A DNA stretch of 64,000 nucleotides, from assembly GCF_013408555.1 (NCBI RefSeq), contig NZ_JACBZN010000001.1:3303061-3367060 (forward strand), in the 5' to 3' direction. Below the pieces are notes generated by a model, which worked only from the letters and a program-made list of their open reading frames with translations, was not told the origin of the DNA and did not search any database. Source of the DNA: Aeromicrobium tamlense. Its GTDB lineage: Bacteria > Actinomycetota > Actinomycetes > Propionibacteriales > Nocardioidaceae. Position numbers and translations under genes: made by a program. This document shows, piece after piece, positions 48,023 to 56,800 of this stretch; positions within the stretch are counted from its first letter, which is position 1, and each line of letters starts with the position of its first letter.

Positions 48023-49327
48023 TCAGCGGCGACCGCGCTGGAGCGCGTCCCACACCGCCTGGTCGGCGGTCTGGTAGGTCGGCAGTCCGACCGACTTGCG
48101 GTAGGTGCGCACGGCCGTGGTCGTGCGGGCGTCGTAGATGCCTGTCACGTCCACCTTCTGGCCCGCGGCCCGCAGCGACCGCTGCAGGCGGTGCACCGGC
48201 TCGCCGACCTTGCCCCGCTTGAGCGCGATCGGCGTCTTGCCGCGCGACAGCAGGGCCGTCCACACCGGGCGCGAGGCCGTGGACGTCTGCGACCAGCCCA
48301 GCGACGCCCGGTACGAGTTCACGGCCTTGGTCGTGCGGGCGTTCCAGCGGCCGGTGACGGTGGCGCCATGGCCGGCACGCTTGAGCAGGCACTGGAGCAG
48401 CTTCACGTCCCCGCCGCGCGAGCCCGCCTTCAGCGTGCGGTAGCGGTTGAGGGTGGGCTTGATGCCGCACACCTTCTGCTCCTTCTTGGCCTTCGAGCCG
48501 CCGCCCACGGTGAGGACGTTCTTGTCGATCAGCACCTTGCGTCCGCGGTAGGAGACGGTGACGTTGTTGTGGTACTGGTGCAGGCGGTCGCGCTTCCAGA
48601 ACGTGTTCTGCAGGTAGGGGCGCCCGTTCGTGTTCGCCTTCCTGTTCGTCCAGGCGAACCACATCTGGTCGGGGAAGTCGAAGGTCTTCGATCCGGCGTG
48701 ACGCACCTCGTCGACGGCCTGGATCGCGGCGGACGCGCTGGAGTAGAGGCCGACCTTGTAGCCGCGCTGGTGAACCCGCTGGACGAAGGCGTCGATGAAG
48801 CTCAGCACCGCGGCGTTGCAGCGTCGGTTGGCGCGGTCGTACCACTCGATGTCGAGGTAGACCGTGTTCTTCCTGGCGAAGCCGTAGCGGTCCGCGGCGC
48901 GCACGGCCTCGTCGGCGTCGGCGCGCGCCTGGGCGCGGGCCTTCGTGCGGTCGTACGACATGCGCCTCTTCGCGGACTTCGAGTCGAAGCAGGGCGCCTG
49001 GTAGCCGACGTGGATCGGCAGGAACAGCCAGCCACGCGACGCCTGCCGCTGGACCCACCCGGGACTCAGGTACGGCTGCTTCGACTCGTCGCAGTAGCGC
49101 GAGTTGCCCGAGGTGTAGATGCCGACCACGGTGTACGGCGAGGCCACGTTCCACGCGTCCATGACGTCGTTCGAGGGGGCCACGCAGGTGTCGAAGGCGT
49201 AGCCGCCGAATCGCTTCGGCGAGCTCGGCTTCGCGGCGTGGGCGGGCGCCGCGAGCAGCGAGGCGGTGAGCAGCAGGCCGAGCACGACGGTGAGCCGGCG
49301 GGCGACCTGGAGGACGGTGGAGCGCAT
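48023..49327 (-). CDS. Secreted DUF1906 glycoside-hydrolase-like protein with peptidoglycan-binding repeats
   Basis: A 434-residue exported protein. Signal peptide about 1-31 (VVLGLLLTASLLAAPAHAA), a DUF1906 TIM-barrel-like domain about 38-265 (FGGYAFDTCVAPSNDVMDAW, VYLDIEWYD, KVGLYSSASAAIQ) related to Rv2525c-type proteins, and two peptidoglycan-binding-like repeats at about 300-365 and 372-434 (GDVKLLQCLLKRAGHG; GEPVHRLQRSLRAAGQ). A cell-wall hydrolase or wall-binding role is likely. ATG 49327 has TACGCT six bases upstream. Confidence 0.85.
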   Translation of the reverse strand: MRSTVLQVARRLTVVLGLLLTASLLAAPAHAAKPSSPKRFGGYAFDTCVAPSNDVMDAWNVASPYTVVGIYTSGNSRYCDESKQPYLSPGWVQRQASRGWLFLPIHVGYQAPCFDSKSAKRRMSYDRTKARAQARADADEAVRAADRYGFARKNTVYLDIEWYDRANRRCNAAVLSFIDAFVQRVHQRGYKVGLYSSASAAIQAVDEVRHAGSKTFDFPDQMWFAWTNRKANTNGRPYLQNTFWKRDRLHQYHNNVTVSYRGRKVLIDKNVLTVGGGSKAKKEQKVCGIKPTLNRYRTLKAGSRGGDVKLLQCLLKRAGHGATVTGRWNARTTKAVNSYRASLGWSQTSTASRPVWTALLSRGKTPIALKRGKVGEPVHRLQRSLRAAGQKVDVTGIYDARTTTAVRTYRKSVGLPTYQTADQAVWDALQRGRR

Positions 49328-49381
49328 CGTTCCAGCGTAGGTCGATGCGACGCGGGCGTCGACACGCTTGCTGGATAAAGC

Positions 49382-49412
49382 GAGAACCCCCGGTCGGTGA
49401 CCGGGGATCTCG
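49382..49412 (-). terminator. Hairpin after tRNA-Phe
   Basis: On the minus strand GAGATCCCCGGTC pairs with GACCGGGGGTTCTC with one bulge and one mismatch, starting seven bases after the tRNA. CGCTTTATCC follows the stem. Confidence 0.65.
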
Positions 49413-49418
49413 AGGCGG

Positions 49419-49492
49419 TGGCCAGGGCCGGGGTCGAACCGGCGACCTTCCGCTTTTCAGGCGGACGCTCGTACCAACTGAGCTACCTGGCC
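49419..49492 (-). tRNA. tRNA-Phe (GAA)
   Basis: A complete 74-base cloverleaf: acceptor GGCCAGG/CCTGGCC, D-arm GCTCAGTTGGTACGAGC, anticodon arm TCCGC-CTGAAAA-GCGGA with anticodon GAA, and T-arm GCCGG-TTCGACC-CCGGC. The full CCA is not encoded (ACC follows). A -10 TAGGGT on the minus strand at 49519-49514 lies about 22 bases upstream. Confidence 0.97.
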
Positions 49493-49650
49493 GTGCTCCG
49501 TGGAGCGACGTTCACCCTACCGCACCGCCTCCGCGCCGCCGAAATCGCCTCCGGCTGCGTATCAGCAGCGACGTCGGGTGCTCTCCGGTCGTGGGTGGCC
49601 GCCCGCGCGTGCCGCCCGCCGTCGCACCGCAGTCCCGAGAGAGAAGGCAG

Positions 49651-50358
49651 ATGTCCCCCACCCCCTTGCTGCTGCCGGGCCAGGCCGCCGCGCCCGAAGG
49701 CCCCGCCGACATGACCATGATGTACGTCCTGCACCACGCGTTCCGGCGCGACCTGCGGGACTTCACCCGCGCCGCCGCGCACACCGCCACCGACGACACC
49801 CCGCGCTGGGTCCTGCTCGCCGAGCGCTGGTCGCTGTTCACGCACGAGCTGCACCAGCACCACACCAAGGAGGACGAGATCCTCTGGCCGCTGCTGCTCG
49901 AGCGCGTGCGCGCCGCCTCCGACGCCGAGTCCGAGCGCGTCCTGCACGAGATGGAGGCCGAGCACGCCGTCCTCGACCCGCTGCTGACCGCGGCGTCCGC
50001 CGCACTCGAGCGGCTCTCGGCCGGTGGCGACGTGCGGGCCCACGACCTGCTGTCCGACTCGCTGGAGGAGCTCGGCGAGGCGCTGGACCAGCACCTGGGT
50101 CACGAGGAGAGCGCGGCCATCCCGATCCTGCACCGCTACGTCGGCGGCAGCGAGTGGGAGGAGCTCGAGCGGACCCGGTTCCGGCCGAAGCAGTCGCTCG
50201 CGCAGGCGCGGCAGTTCGTGCCGTGGGCGCTCAAGGGTCTGCCGGCCGACGCGGAGCACCGGGTGCTGAACCTCGGCGGTCCCGCGCTGCGCATCATCAA
50301 CGCCCTCGGGCGCCGGAGGTTCCAGGCGCAGGAGGCGGCGGCGTTCGGCGCGGCTTGA
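49651..50358 (+). CDS. Hemerythrin HHE-domain protein
   Basis: A 235-residue cytoplasmic helical protein. Iron-binding HHE-type positions are visible in YVLHHAFRRDL, HELHQHHTKEDEILWPLL, EMEAEHAVLDPLL and LDQHLGHEESAAIPIL. Such proteins bind a di-iron centre and oxygen or nitric oxide. The C-terminal about 60 residues are outside the domain. The last residues (AAAFGAA) and the following hairpin are repeated at 51291-51378, downstream of the DUF3800 gene. AGAAGG lies just before ATG 49651. Confidence 0.88.
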   Translation: MSPTPLLLPGQAAAPEGPADMTMMYVLHHAFRRDLRDFTRAAAHTATDDTPRWVLLAERWSLFTHELHQHHTKEDEILWPLLLERVRAASDAESERVLHEMEAEHAVLDPLLTAASAALERLSAGGDVRAHDLLSDSLEELGEALDQHLGHEESAAIPILHRYVGGSEWEELERTRFRPKQSLAQARQFVPWALKGLPADAEHRVLNLGGPALRIINALGRRRFQAQEAAAFGAA

Positions 50359-50415
50359 GTCCCAGGGAGTGAGAGAAGCCCCGCCCATACGGGCGGGCTC
50401 TCAGCACTGGCGACC
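50330..50415 (+). repeat. Direct repeat A flanking the DUF3800 segment
   Basis: About 86 bases comprising the last codons of the hemerythrin gene, a hairpin (about 50371-50402) and TGGCGACC, which is the last eight bases of tRNA-Asp read on this strand. It matches 51291-51378 in the same orientation with about a dozen differences, mostly between the stop codon and the hairpin. The hairpin here has lost one C/G compared with the other copy. Confidence 0.8.
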
Positions 50416-51290
50416 GAGCCGTCAGGCTCCGAAGCGCTTGCGATCCAGCGTCTTGAAGTAGCCCTTCTTGAGAGCGCGCTCGGCGCTGTCCTTGGGCGTG
50501 GAGAAGAAGCCGCGTTCGGACGGCGACAATCCGCCGGCCCCGATCTTCTGCCTCAGCAGTGCCATCGTGCAGCAGAGGTCCGCGGCTTGGAACAGGCTGT
50601 AGTCCGCGGGGACCACCTGGCGTACCTCGACGCTCAGGTGGGCGTTGAACACGCTGTTGACGAGGTTGGTGATCTCCTTCTGGCCGTTGTCGTAGTAGAT
50701 GACGATGCGCTGCCAAGAGGTGAAGTACTCGTAGTTCGAGCGGATGAGCTCACCGAGCGCGCGCGACATGGCGCTGACGAGCTTGTCGGTGTCGCCCACC
50801 TCGCGCTTGCTGAACACCCACGAGTGATGAGTCACGTCGCAGGTACGGACGAAGTCGACGAGCACCCGGAAGATCGATCGGCGCGACGGCATGTCGAGCA
50901 GGCGGTAGTCCTTCTCACGACGGATCAATGGTCCGGTGTGGATCGCATGGTTCTTCCGCAGTCCACGGGAGAGCAGTGCCTCGTGGATCTTGTCGAGGTG
51001 ACCGGCGATGTCGTCGCTCTGGTCGTGGAAGACGAGACTCAGCACGTAGAACGGCGAGTGCTTCTCGAACGGGCCGAAGTCCCCTGACTCGTCGATGAAG
51101 ATGCTCAGCTCACGCACGTCAGGCCCCTGGACACGACTTGAGGCGGGTGGAACCCGCCTCAAGAGGGTGGCGGGGGATGTCCCCGCCTAGTGGTTGGACC
51201 AGGGCCTTTCGGCCAGCCCAGATGGGTCAGGTTACACCGAGGCGAAGCACGCAGGCAATCAGCGGCCGATGTCAGCGGCACCGCCGTGGG
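50416..51290. mobile_element. Small inserted segment carrying a DUF3800 gene
   Basis: About 875 bases lie between the two ~86-bp direct repeats. The only gene is the DUF3800 protein. The remaining part (51118-51290) holds two hairpins, 51138-51162 (TTGAGGCGGGT, loop GGA) and 51169-51187 (GGCGGGG/CCCCGCC), and otherwise nothing recognised. Because repeat B joins a full tRNA-Asp and repeat A keeps only its last eight bases, the simplest reading is insertion beside the tRNA 3' end with duplication of flanking DNA. No integrase or transposase is present. Confidence 0.6.
50422..51117 (-). CDS. DUF3800 protein (RNase H-like fold)
   Basis: A 231-residue protein with the DUF3800 start LSIFIDESGDFG, where the Asp and Glu are the expected metal ligands. 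A later VIYYDNGQKEITN supplies another Asp and PADYSLFQAADLCCTMALL the C-terminal conserved acidic region. DUF3800 proteins look like RNase H-fold nucleases and are frequent on phages, plasmids and defence islands; the target is unknown. GTG 51117 is chosen since it gives the standard start; a TTG at 51162 lies in a hairpin. Base composition is visibly less GC-rich than the neighbours. Confidence 0.8.
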   Translation of the reverse strand: MRELSIFIDESGDFGPFEKHSPFYVLSLVFHDQSDDIAGHLDKIHEALLSRGLRKNHAIHTGPLIRREKDYRLLDMPSRRSIFRVLVDFVRTCDVTHHSWVFSKREVGDTDKLVSAMSRALGELIRSNYEYFTSWQRIVIYYDNGQKEITNLVNSVFNAHLSVEVRQVVPADYSLFQAADLCCTMALLRQKIGAGGLSPSERGFFSTPKDSAERALKKGYFKTLDRKRFGA

Positions 51291-51378
51291 AGGAGGTAGC
51301 GGCGTTCGGCGCGGCCTGAGCACTCATGGAATGAGAGAAGCCCCGCCCTTACGGGCGGGGCTCTCAGCACTGGCGACC
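51291..51378 (+). repeat. Direct repeat B flanking the DUF3800 segment
   Basis: About 88 bases repeating 50330-50415. It contains a remnant of the hemerythrin C-terminus (in frame as VAAFGAA then TGA), a perfect 10-bp hairpin (51339-51348 with 51353-51362) and the last eight bases of the complete tRNA-Asp. The hairpin probably terminates tRNA-Asp on the minus strand. Confidence 0.8.
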
Positions 51379-51447
51379 CCGACGGGACTCGAACCCGCGA
51401 CCTCCGCCGTGACAGGGCGGCGCGCTAACCAACTGCGCCACGGGGCC
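51371..51447 (-). tRNA. tRNA-Asp (GTC)
   Basis: A complete 77-base cloverleaf with encoded CCA: acceptor GGCCCCG/CGGGGTC with discriminator G, D-arm GCGCAGTTGGTTAGCGC, anticodon arm CCGCC-CTGTCAC-GGCGG with anticodon GTC, T-arm GCGGG-TTCGAGT-CCCGT (one G-T pair). A -10 TAGTCT on the minus strand at 51482-51477 lies about 30 bases upstream. Confidence 0.97.
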
Positions 51448-51518
51448 TTGTGCGTTGCGGTTTCAACCGCGACCGCAAGACTACCCGACGGTTCTGCGAG
51501 TCTCCAAAACGGGGGTGG

Positions 51519-52382
51519 TCAGAACGTGACGATCCATGGCTCGCGGCTGATCTCCCGGGGGTCCAGCTCGGCGAGCAGGGCCTCGGGCGACCGTGCCGCG
51601 ACGCCCAGGGACGTGCCGATCAGGTCCCAGGCGTGCTCGGGGGAGAGGTCGCGCAGGGTCACGTCGCCGTCGCGCTTGGCCAGGCGCCGGCCGTCGGCGT
51701 TGAGGGCCAGCGGGACGTGCGCATAGGCCGGCTCGGGGGCGCCCAGCTCGTGCGTCAGGTAGGCCTGCGCGGGGGCGGCGTCGAGGAGGTCGTCGCCCCG
51801 GACGACCTGGTCGACGTCCTGGTCGGCGTCGTCGACCACGACGGCGAGGTTGTAGGCATGGGCGCCGTCGCCGCGTCGCAGGACGAGGTCGTCGACGTGG
51901 CCCTCGATCTCGCCGTGCAGCTCGTCGCGGATCGTCCACGTGCGCTCGCGGGCGCGCAGCCGGATCGCGGGGGAGCGCTCGGCCCGGCGCGCCTCGCGCT
52001 CGCTCTCGGTGAGGTCGCGGCATGTGCCGGGGTACGAGCCGGGCGGGCCATGCGGCGCGCTGACGGCCTCGGCGATCTCGCGGCGCGTGCAGAAGCACTC
52101 GAAGGTCAGGCCGGCCGCGGTGAGGCGCTCGAGCGCGGCGGCGTAGAGAGGGTCGCGCTCGGACTGGCGGACGACCGGGCCGTCCCAGTCCAGCCCCAGG
52201 GCGGCGAGGTCGGCCAGCTGGCTGGCCTCGAACTCGGCCCGCGAGCGCTGGCGGTCGAGATCCTCGACCCGCAGGAGGAACGGGCGCCCGTCGGCGCGTG
52301 CGAACAGCCACGCGAGGATCGCCGTGCGCAGGTTCCCCAGGTGCAGGTCGCCCGACGGCGACGGAGCGAAGCGGCCGGCCAC
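51519..52382 (-). CDS. gluQRS: Glutamyl-Q tRNA(Asp) synthetase-like protein
   Basis: A 287-residue class I synthetase-like protein lacking an anticodon-binding domain. The HIGH-type motif is SPSGDLHLGNLRTA and the KMSKS-type motif is LAKRDG. CFCTRRE and the second Cys in PGTCR suggest the zinc site typical of GluQ-RS. The enzyme family glutamylates queuosine in tRNA-Asp, whose gene lies next door. GTG 52382 has TAGGGT seven bases upstream. It is divergent from tetR with 58 bases between starts. Confidence 0.9.
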   Translation of the reverse strand: MAGRFAPSPSGDLHLGNLRTAILAWLFARADGRPFLLRVEDLDRQRSRAEFEASQLADLAALGLDWDGPVVRQSERDPLYAAALERLTAAGLTFECFCTRREIAEAVSAPHGPPGSYPGTCRDLTESEREARRAERSPAIRLRARERTWTIRDELHGEIEGHVDDLVLRRGDGAHAYNLAVVVDDADQDVDQVVRGDDLLDAAPAQAYLTHELGAPEPAYAHVPLALNADGRRLAKRDGDVTLRDLSPEHAWDLIGTSLGVAARSPEALLAELDPREISREPWIVTF

Positions 52383-52440
52383 GCTCCCGACCCTAGTGAC
52401 CCTTCGGTAGCCCGGCGCACCAACCACTAGAGTCGCTGCC

Positions 52441-53130
52441 GTGACATCCCACGGCGCCGAGCCCGAAGACTTCATGGAGCTGGCCGCGCGCCGGCGCATG
52501 TCGTTCCAGCGCAGCCCGGCGGCCGTCAGCCCGCGCGGTCTCTTCGACGACGTCGAGCCGGCGGGGCGCTTCCGCTTCCTCGTGGCCGCCGTCGTGGCGT
52601 TCTCCGGCCGGGGCTTCCACGCCACGACGACCCGCGACATCGCGACCGTGGCCGAGGCGAGCCCCGCGAGCCTCTACACGTACTACGACACCAAGTCCGA
52701 GCTGCTCCACGAGATGTCGGCGATCACCTTCCGCTACGTGATCGACATGCTGCGCGAGATCGTCGACCGCGGCGCCCCGCCCGTGGAGACGATCTCGGTG
52801 ATCGTGCGCGAGTACCTGCGGTTCCACGCCGAGGAGAAGATCGTCGTCCTCGTGGTCAACCGCGACTACCGCGCGCTCGGCCTGAGCCAGCTCGCCGAGC
52901 TGCTCGGGATGGCCGACGAGATCCACCAGATCGTCGAGTCCGTGGTCCGGGCCGGCATCGAGCAGGGCGACTTCAGCGTGCCCGACGTGCACACCGCGAC
53001 GCGGGCGGTGCTGCGCCTCGCCGATGTGTCCCCGTGGTTCAACGAGCGCTCGTCACGCACGATCGACGAGCTGGCCGACCACCACGTCGGGCTGATCCTG
53101 CAGATGCTGGGGCACGTCAGCGCGGACTGA
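52441..53130 (+). CDS. TetR-family transcriptional regulator
   Basis: A 229-residue repressor-type protein. A 40-residue N-terminal extension precedes the helix-turn-helix (FSGRGFHATTTRDIATVAE and ASPASLYTYYDTKSELLHEM). The C-terminal ligand domain is unremarkable and its ligand unknown; size and helix layout resemble regulators of lipid or CoA-ester catabolism. GTG 52441 has TAGAGT (52428-52433) seven bases upstream. Its 3' end overlaps the convergent SDR gene by 14 bases, so the two messengers are complementary at their ends. Confidence 0.88.
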   Translation: MTSHGAEPEDFMELAARRRMSFQRSPAAVSPRGLFDDVEPAGRFRFLVAAVVAFSGRGFHATTTRDIATVAEASPASLYTYYDTKSELLHEMSAITFRYVIDMLREIVDRGAPPVETISVIVREYLRFHAEEKIVVLVVNRDYRALGLSQLAELLGMADEIHQIVESVVRAGIEQGDFSVPDVHTATRAVLRLADVSPWFNERSSRTIDELADHHVGLILQMLGHVSAD

Positions 53131-53875
53131 CGATGCTGAGGCCTCCGTCGAGCGGGATCACGGTGCCGGTGAGGAAGGAGCCTCCCGGAGCCGCCAGCAG
53201 GATGGCCAGCGCCGCCGCGTCGTCGGGTCGCCCGATGCGGCCCAGGGGCGCGGCCCCCTCGAACTCGTCGCGCGACTCGGCCAGCACCGCCGCCATCATC
53301 TTGGACTCGAACGGTCCGGGGGCGATCGCGTTGACCGTGATGTTCCGCGGGCCGAGCTCGACGGCCAGCACGCGCGTGAGGTGGTGCAGCGCCGCCTTCG
53401 ACGCCGTATAGGAATAGGTGGAGAGGGTCGGGACGCGCAGGCCGTCGATCGACCCGATGTTGACGATCCGCGAGGGAGCGTTCGGCGTGGCCGATGCCCC
53501 GAGCAGGGGCGCCAGCTCGCGGACGAGGAAGAACGGCGACTTGAGGTTGAGGTCGACCACCTTGTCCCACGCCGCGGAGTCGAACTCCTCCAGCGGAGCG
53601 CCCCACGTGGCGCCGGCGTTGTTCACCAGCACGTCGAGCCGTCCGGTGGCGCCGGCGAACTCGGAGGCGAACTCGGCGCAGCCGGCCTCGGTCGAGAGAT
53701 CGGCGACCCAGGGTCGCAGGCCTGCCGCGCGCAGCTCCTCGACGTCGAGGAGCCGCGAGACCACGTGCACCTCGGCGCCCGCGGCAGCGAACCCGTCGGC
53801 GATCATCCGGCCGATGCCGCGCCCGCCGCCCGTCACCAGCACGGTGCGGCCGGCGACGTCGAACAGTCCGCTCAC
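53117..53875 (-). CDS. Short-chain dehydrogenase/reductase
   Basis: A 252-residue NAD(P)-dependent oxidoreductase. Nucleotide-binding TGGGRGIG, structural NNAG, and the catalytic Ser in NIGSIDG with YTASK (Tyr and Lys) are intact, as is the PGPFESKM segment after the active site. The substrate is unknown. The GTG start overlaps the upstream stop as GTGA, so it is translated with the indolepyruvate oxidoreductase, suggesting that it reduces or oxidises a product of that pathway. Confidence 0.9.
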   Translation of the reverse strand: MSGLFDVAGRTVLVTGGGRGIGRMIADGFAAAGAEVHVVSRLLDVEELRAAGLRPWVADLSTEAGCAEFASEFAGATGRLDVLVNNAGATWGAPLEEFDSAAWDKVVDLNLKSPFFLVRELAPLLGASATPNAPSRIVNIGSIDGLRVPTLSTYSYTASKAALHHLTRVLAVELGPRNITVNAIAPGPFESKMMAAVLAESRDEFEGAAPLGRIGRPDDAAALAILLAAPGGSFLTGTVIPLDGGLSIVSPR

Positions 53876-56800
53876 GCGGTCACCTCCGTGAGGGCCGGGC
53901 CGGCCGGCGCGAGGGCCTCGGCAAGACGCTCGCGATAGAGCTCGATGTTGCGCAGCTTGATGTCCTCGTAGCCGCGGACGAGGTCGGGCAGCGCCGCGAT
54001 GGCGGCCGCGCGCTCGACGCCCAGCTCGGGCAGGTCACGCGAGATCCGCCCGACGAGCTCGACGTACTCCTCGCGCAGCTGCCGCTCGGCGCGGCGCACC
54101 TTCGCCATGCCGAACGGATCGAGCGCGGTGCCCCGCAGGCGACGCATCGCGTAGAGCGCGCGGAAGGCCGGCTTGAACCAGGCGCCCAGCGCGATCTTGC
54201 GCTTCATGCCCAGCGCCCGCAGCATCGGCGGGTGCAGGCGGTACTGCGCCTTCGCGCCCGGGCCGAACTCCGCCTCGAGGGCCGCGTCGAGCGACGGGTC
54301 GATCGACAGGCGCGCGACCTCGTACTCGTCCTTGTACGCCATCACCTTGTGCAGGTGCTGCGCCACGGCGAGCGTCAGCTCGCTCGACCCGGGAGCCGTC
54401 GCGGCCTCCCGCTCGCGCACCTGCCCGACCACCTCAACGTAGCGGCGGGCGTAGGCCAGGCTCTGGTAGGACTCGAGGTCGGCCGCGCGCGACGTGACCA
54501 GCTCGGTGTCGGCGGCGCCCTCGGCGAAGCCTGCCTGCGCGACGAGCGAGCGGACCCGGTCGGAGACCGGCGCCAGCGCCGACGTCTCGGGGGCCTCGGC
54601 GGTCAGGTCGCTCAGCAGCGCCGCGCGGTCCGCGACGAACTGGCGACCACGGCGGAACGCCTGCACATTGCGCTCCACGGCCACGCCGTTCAGCTCGAGC
54701 GCCGTCTCGATGCTGGCCGCCCGGACCGGCAGGGCGCCGGCCTGGTGGGCCACGCCCAGCAGGAAGATGTTCGCGAACTGGTCGTCGTCGAACAGGTCGA
54801 GCGTCATCGCCCGGGCGTCGACGAAGCGGCTCTCGCTCTCGCGGGTCACCTGCTGGATGCGGCCGACCGTGCTCTCGGCCTCGGGGAACGAGACCGTCGT
54901 GTCGGTGACCATGGCGCCCGTCGGGACCTCGGCGGTCGAGACGATCGCGACGGTGCGCTCCTCGTGGGCGACCCCGAGGTAGGAGTCCTGCGCGGCGACG
55001 AGGACGTCGCAGCCGAGGTACAGGTCGGCCTGGCCGGACGCGATCTTGTTCGCACGGTCGACCGGGGTGGTGCTGAGCTTGACGTCCGAGACGACGGCGC
55101 CGCCCTTCTGGGCCAGGCCGGTCTGGTCGAGTCCGCGGACGAAGCGCCCGTCGATCTGCGCCGCGGTCGCGACGATCTGCGAGACCGTGACGACGCCCGT
55201 GCCGCCGATGCCGGTGATGCGCATCTCGAACGCGTCCGCCGAGACGACCGGCTCGGGCTCGGGGAGCGTGTCCGCCGAGAGCGCCGGGACCTCGCGCTTG
55301 GCCTTCGCGCCGCCGGGGGTGACGGTGAGGAAGGAGGGGCAGTCGCCGTCGAGGCACGACAGGTCGATGTTGCAGGACGCTTGGTGGATCTTGGTCTTGC
55401 GACCGAGCTCGGTGCTCACCGGCTGCACCGAGAGGCAGTTCGACTTGTCGCCGCAGTCGCCGCAGCCCTCGCAGACGCGCTGGTTGATGAACGCGCGCGT
55501 CGGGGGCGCCTCGACGATCTTGCGCTTGCGCTTGCGGCGCAGCTCGGTGGCGCACTCCTGGTCGTTGACGAGGACGGTGACGCCGGGGGTGCGGCTGAGC
55601 TCCTCCTGCGTGCGCATGAGCTCGTCGCGGTGGCGGACGTCGACGCCCTTCGGGAGCCGGCGGCGCCGGTAGCGGCGAGGCTCCTCGGTGGTGATGACGA
55701 CCTTGGCCACGCCCTCGGCGAGCAGCTCCTCCACGATCTCGTCGACCGTCATGAGGCCGACGGCCTCCTGGCCGCCGGTCATCGCGACGGCGGAGTTGTA
55801 GAGGAGCTTGTAGGTGATGTTGGCGCCCGAGGCCACGGCCGCGCGGATCGCGAGCGAGCCGGAGTGGTGGAACGTGCCGTCGCCCATGTTCTGGAAGAGG
55901 TGGCCGCTCTCGACGAACGGGGACATGCCGATCCAGGTGGCGCCCTCGCCGCCCATCTGCGTCATCCCGATGACGTCGCCGACGCGCTCCTCCGGCATGA
56001 GCGAGACCATGCCCGAGCAGCCGATGCCGGCGCCGACGAGCGAGCCCTCGGGCACCTTGGTGGACCGGTTGTGGGGGCAGCCCGAGCAGAAGTAGGGCGT
56101 GCGGTTCGCCGTCAGCAGCGGCAGCTGGATGCGGGCCCGGCGTCGCGGACGGGTCGTGAGCTCGACCTCGACCTCGGGCAGCGAGACGTGCTCGGCCAGC
56201 CGCGCCCGCAGGACGTCGGCGATGATCTCGGGGGTCAGGTCGGCGTCCGCACGGAACAGCGGCAGGCCGGTCAGCGTGCGCTTGCCGCTGACGGACGGCG
56301 CCTCGAGGTGGCCGTAGAGGATCTCCTTGAGGGCCGATTCGACGAACGAGCGCTTCTCCTCGACGACGATGACCTCGCACAGGCCGATCGCGAAGTCCTT
56401 GATCTGCTCCGGGTCGAGCGGGTGCACGGCGCCGAGCTTGAGCAGCCGGATGCCGCTCGCCTCGAGGTCCTCGTCGTCGAGGCCGAGCCCCGCGAGCGCC
56501 TGGCGGACGTCGTAGTAGGTCCCGCCGGCCGCGACGATGCCGACGACGGCTCCGTGCCCGGCGCCCTCGACCCGGTTGATGTCGTTGGCCACGATGTAGC
56601 GCCGGGCCAGCTCGATGCGCTCGGTGAACAGGCTGCGCTCGAGCTCGGCCAGCGTCGGCTGGAGGAAGCGCGCGCTGACGGTGTGGGTGAAGTCCCGGCC
56701 CGCGATGCGGCGCGAGGGGATGACGGGAGCGAAGTCGGAGGACACGGTCGTGCTGGCGGTGCCGTCGGCGACGTTCGTCGCGATCTTGAGGCCGGTCCAC

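Noticed and set aside
51269..51319. A 16-codon frame ending in the duplicated hemerythrin tail.
   Set aside because: Too short and without an expression signal; best read as a leftover of the duplication.
53117..53130. The 14-base overlap of tetR and SDR ends as a regulatory antisense device.
   Set aside because: Short convergent overlaps are common in compact genomes and nothing else here supports regulation.
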